Source: SHVO01 sp050246995 (GTDB lineage: Bacteria > Pseudomonadota > Alphaproteobacteria > Rhodospirillales > Rhodospirillaceae). Taken from it: DNA of 64,000 nucleotides. How positions within the stretch are numbered: position 1 is the first letter of the stretch; the number at the start of each line of letters is the position of its first letter. Shown here in pieces: positions 61,483 to 64,000 of the stretch. Location of the stretch: the NCBI GenBank assembly GCA_050246995.1, contig JBFWVA010000007.1:191495-255494 (forward strand). Reading direction: 5' to 3'. The position numbers and the translations under genes are program-made. The notes under the pieces are model-generated. The model worked only from the letters and a program-made list of their open reading frames with translations, was not told the origin of the DNA and ran no database searches.

Positions 61483-62175
61483 TTAAGTGATGCCGGATTC
61501 GAGTGCGATGCGGACGGCTTCAATTCGATTCGTCGCGCCGATTTTTCGATAGGCGTTACGCAGGTGCATCTTCACCGTGACTTCCTGCAAACCCATTTCG
61601 CGTCCGATTTCTTTATTGGTCATACCGCGCACGAGAAAGCGCAGACTATCGGCCTCGCGCGGGCTAAGTTTATTTTCGACATCTGCTTCGTTCTGTATTG
61701 CGTGCTCGGAGGATTGCCGCGTTTCCGGCGGCACACCAATCGCCATATTCGGCGGCACGTATATTTCGCCCCACAGCACCATCCGCAAAGCGTTGACTAG
61801 AGATTGCCCCCGCATACTTTTTGGAACGAACCCGCGTGCGCCATTGTTGAGCGCGGCGGCTATGGTGCTGCGATCATCGCTCGCGGAAAAAATCACGAGC
61901 GGCGATTGATGAAGGGCGTTCTTTACGTCGGTAATTTTCTTGAATGGATTTGCGTCGTCGTAACCCGGCATATCGAGATCGATGAGAGCAAGATCCACAG
62001 ACTGCGCGGTTGCCCGGCAATGCTTTCCAATCGCACAGACCTCCTCGTAGTTCGACGCCTCGAGGATTTGGACATCCTCGGCCAGCCGACGGAGGTACGG
62101 TTTCACGGCCTCACGGATCAATTCGTGATCGTCCGCGAGAATGATCGTGAGGTTGCTGAACTTCGTGGCCGGCAT
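61483..62175 (-). CDS. NarL/LuxR-family response regulator
   Basis: 230 residues from ATG 62175 after AAGGTAG; an in-frame ATG at 62235 would overlap the FNR-type site. Receiver: IILADDHELIREAVKPYL, Asp66 in SVDLALIDLDMPGYDD, IFSASDD, FVPKS (Lys). LuxR HTH: LSPREADSLRFLVRGMTNKEIGREMGLQEVTVKMHLRNAYRKIGATNRIEAV. The phosphorylated form binds DNA. It is the first gene of the minus-strand run and may control it. Its cognate kinase is not in the window. Confidence 0.92.
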   Translation of the reverse strand: MPATKFSNLTIILADDHELIREAVKPYLRRLAEDVQILEASNYEEVCAIGKHCRATAQSVDLALIDLDMPGYDDANPFKKITDVKNALHQSPLVIFSASDDRSTIAAALNNGARGFVPKSMRGQSLVNALRMVLWGEIYVPPNMAIGVPPETRQSSEHAIQNEADVENKLSPREADSLRFLVRGMTNKEIGREMGLQEVTVKMHLRNAYRKIGATNRIEAVRIALESGIT

Positions 62176-62234
62176 AGGCGCCAATCTACCTTGCTGATTT
62201 GTTTGATTTTTGTGACGTGTGAAACCGCGCTGCA

Positions 62235-62248
62235 TTGATCTCTATCAA
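62235..62248 (-). promoter_or_regulatory. Perfect FNR-type box upstream of the LuxR-regulator/chemotaxis run
   Basis: TTGATCTCTATCAA matches the FNR consensus TTGAT-N4-ATCAA exactly. Its centre is about 66 nt upstream of the LuxR-regulator ATG at 62175, which allows an activator position near -41.5 if transcription starts about 24 nt before the start codon. The other side has only the LuxR remnant, so the chemotaxis run is the more likely target. Confidence 0.65.
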
Positions 62249-62287
62249 GGGGGAGGACTCTTAAAGGTATGGGGTTAGTGGGAAAAC

Positions 62288-62578
62288 CTATCCTGTCGGA
62301 TACGCCCTCCCCATCCTCATGTAGAGATAAGACGCGCAAATGGGTTTTGGGGGCCAACAGCCGCAAGCGGGCTTAGGATTCGTGAAAATAAGGCGTAAGA
62401 GGTCGGGCTGTCGTTCCACCGCAAGTTTGGCGCATACCTGTTTCAAGTAGGTGCGAGCGCCGCTCGTGGTTACGCCACACTTTGCGGCAGCTGTTTCCGG
62501 GTGGGGCCCAAGGGCCAATGTCTCCGCACCATGGACCCTGTCAATGAGCCGGTGGAAGTTCGACGCGCCTTGTCGCAT
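62288..62578 (-). pseudogene. LuxR-type HTH remnant
   Basis: 96 codons. The segment LALGPHPETAAAKCGVTTSG and the following ARTYLKQVCAKLAVERQPD then LLRLI align with the LuxR-type C-terminal HTH (AE.L..G....AA...GVT..(T/A)(V/A)(R).(H/Y)LK.(V/I).(A)K). Only about 10 residues precede the HTH and an in-frame TGA stands upstream, so the sensory or receiver part is missing. After the HTH the tail is Pro/Cys-rich and unconserved. Either a truncated gene or a short stand-alone HTH. Confidence 0.6.
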
Positions 62579-62612
62579 AAATTTGCGTCATGACCACAGC
62601 TCGTGCCTGCCG

Positions 62613-63107
62613 ATGACTGACGACACACAGAGGTCCGGAGCTTCCGTTCCCTGGGCTGAGCAAGTATTCGGAACGCACATCAACCCGGTCACTTTGCTGG
62701 CGAGTGACTATCTAAACCACTTCAGTGAAGCGATCATGCTGCTGGGGATGGTTACAGATATCCCTGAGGTTATTCAGGATCTGCGTGCATGGCGCTTCAA
62801 ATCCTATTGCGAGCATTTTCTACAGAGCAACCTGGATTATGGGCCGTTGGCGGCGGAAGCTTATGCGCACGCGCCCCAAAAGTATAAACAGCCGTTCGAT
62901 GCAGGCGTTGAGGCTCTCGCCGTTCAGCTCCAATGCGCCATCGAAGAAGTCACCGACTTGGTCGAGCGCGAGAGGCCGGAAAATTTGCGTGAAACGGTCA
63001 CGTCCCAACTGAATGTAATTTCGCGCCTTGCGGATGAAGTCTCGGCGGTTATCGCCGGCCATACGTCTCCCAACTCTCAAGAAATAATCGATAAGCTGTT
63101 CGAGTAA
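62613..63107 (+). CDS. Uncharacterised cytoplasmic protein
   Basis: 164 residues from ATG 62613; the upstream in-frame extension (from 62451) overlaps the LuxR remnant and looks non-coding. It is mostly helical (EAIMLLGMVTDIPEVIQDLRAWRF; EEVTDLVERERPENLRETVTSQLN), with one Cys in SYCEHF and one in QLQCAIEEV. No signal or membrane segment. It is divergent from the LuxR remnant and adjacent to the chemotaxis run, so a regulatory or accessory role is possible but unproven. Confidence 0.7.
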   Translation: MTDDTQRSGASVPWAEQVFGTHINPVTLLASDYLNHFSEAIMLLGMVTDIPEVIQDLRAWRFKSYCEHFLQSNLDYGPLAAEAYAHAPQKYKQPFDAGVEALAVQLQCAIEEVTDLVERERPENLRETVTSQLNVISRLADEVSAVIAGHTSPNSQEIIDKLFE

Positions 63108-63176
63108 GGCGCTCCGGCCGGTTTGGACGGGTGGGCCTGGACGTCACGAACGCCAGATGACTCAACGAGCGCCGAC

Positions 63177-63941
63177 TTACACCGGTTGAGGGACGAAGGC
63201 CTCTTCGCCAGCGAACCATCTGTCGACGATGCCGGGATCGGCCAGCACGCGCGCGACCGCCGCCGTCAATTCAACTGAGCCGGCCTGTAAGCCCCGTTCG
63301 GCGCTTGCCGCGTTCGTCGCCGCTAAAACCGCTCCCCGGAAAATCGCGGGAAAAGAAAAAGTCGTGATGTTGCCCTCGGCGCCCGGTGAAAGGCCTTTCT
63401 CGAAGACCTCCTCGCAGTCCTTGAGGTTCAGCGAGAAATAAGCGCGGCAGGCAAGCGGGCGGATATCATGGATCGAGCACAGACCGTCCGCGAGAAAAAC
63501 ACAGGGCATGCGCTTCTTCGCGCGTTCGCCGTCGGTCATGCCCTTCACCTGATCGGCCTGCGAGGCGATGCGCGCCGCGAGGTGTGGTTTCAGCAGCATG
63601 ATGCCGGATGAAATCGCGATCGCCTCGATAATGGTGACGCCGACATTTTGATAGCAGCAAAACGTACAGCCTTTCCGGCAAGCGATTTCCTTTTTGAGGT
63701 CGGCGCCGGCGGGTGAATTGAGCACCGCATTCGTATTCGTGCTAAGGGCGCTCGAAATGGCGTAGTGCGCCTTTGCGAGCACGCCGCGGCGTTCGTGGGC
63801 GGAGGCGGCTTGGGCGGCATCCTCGAGAGCGCTCTTCACCTGCGCGAGGACATGCTTGTAGATCTGGCGCTCGAGCGCCTGCTCCTGCGGAGAGAGGGGG
63901 TCCGGGGTGTTCCCGCGCGCGTCAGGCTGGCCGTCGCTCAT
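63177..63941 (-). CDS. YkgJ-family zinc/iron-chelating cysteine-cluster protein
   Basis: 254 residues from ATG 63941 (ATG 63962 also in frame). The Cys cluster CRKGCTFCCYQNVGVTIIEAIAIS begins with the family's C-x3-C-x2-CC, and later cysteines lie in CVFLADGLCSIHDIRPLACRAYFSLNLKDCEE. Such proteins bind Zn or Fe-S clusters; many are of unknown role. It is convergent to the 164-residue gene and near the right edge. Confidence 0.88.
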   Translation of the reverse strand: MSDGQPDARGNTPDPLSPQEQALERQIYKHVLAQVKSALEDAAQAASAHERRGVLAKAHYAISSALSTNTNAVLNSPAGADLKKEIACRKGCTFCCYQNVGVTIIEAIAISSGIMLLKPHLAARIASQADQVKGMTDGERAKKRMPCVFLADGLCSIHDIRPLACRAYFSLNLKDCEEVFEKGLSPGAEGNITTFSFPAIFRGAVLAATNAASAERGLQAGSVELTAAVARVLADPGIVDRWFAGEEAFVPQPV

Positions 63942-64000
63942 GGTGGGTCTTCCGGACGTCACGACGCGAGGAGCCGCGAAGCAGAATGGCGGAGAGGGTG

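Noticed and set aside
1..64000. Mobile elements or tRNA/rRNA genes in the window
   Set aside because: No transposase, integrase, terminal inverted repeats or recognisable cloverleaf was seen by reading; a covariance-model search would be needed to exclude a tRNA completely.

Overview
The window is GC-rich, densely coding DNA that looks like the chromosome of a free-living Alphaproteobacterium (Caulobacterales or Micropepsales-like by gene content; this placement is an inference). The clues are many TonB-dependent outer-membrane receptors, an alphaproteobacterial-style dispersed palindromic repeat, an Lrp, HxlR and LuxR regulator mix, and a che operon with CheY, CheZ and a soluble PAS chemoreceptor. 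I see no rRNA, tRNA, CRISPR array, prophage or intact insertion sequence.

Layout. (1) 1-3.4 kb: a minus-strand operon (nitronate monooxygenase, glutathione S-transferase, 2-hydroxyacid reductase, Lrp regulator cut by the window edge) faces a divergent HxlR regulator across a palindrome-rich operator region. (2) 3.5-6.6 kb: a plus-strand membrane-lipid operon (PmtA/rRNA-dimethylase-like methyltransferase, LtaS-like phosphoglycerol transferase, diacylglycerol kinase). (3) 6.7-50 kb: nine TonB-dependent receptor genes, about 24 kb of coding sequence. Six are paralogues of one family and one of those is broken by a single amber codon. Between them lie secreted or periplasmic enzymes and orphans: PhoD phosphatase, phosphocholine-type phospholipase C, cytochrome c', HpcH/HpaI aldolase, lipoprotein amidase, a three-repeat PF03640-like protein with an unknown secreted partner, a DUF1552 protein, a lipoprotein asparaginase homologue, and a DCC/HTTM group. 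(4) 50-62.2 kb: a minus-strand chemotaxis run of fourteen genes headed by a LuxR-type response regulator. It holds a cytoplasmic double-PAS MCP, CheA with two CheW domains, CheW, two CheYs, CheB, CheR, CheZ, a PilZ protein, a further receiver protein and three proteins of unknown function. (5) 62.3-64 kb: a LuxR HTH remnant, an unknown protein and a YkgJ-type cysteine-cluster protein.

How they work together. The receptors would import large scarce substrates, and the exported hydrolases (phosphatase, phospholipase, amidase, asparaginase) would release phosphate, lipid head groups or amino nitrogen outside the cytoplasm. The che operon and the cytochrome c' gene each have an FNR/CRP-type palindrome about 60-66 nt before their start codons. 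With the soluble PAS receptor, this suggests oxygen- or redox-linked control of taxis. The most notable observations are these paired FNR-type sites, the FliM-like CheY-binding peptide at the end of CheZ, the repeated 12-residue motif where the CheA P2 domain should be, the amber-split receptor, the conserved promoter and leader in front of two receptor genes, the GGCGACAT cluster at 31.9 kb, and a CTG start codon overlapping a stop codon.
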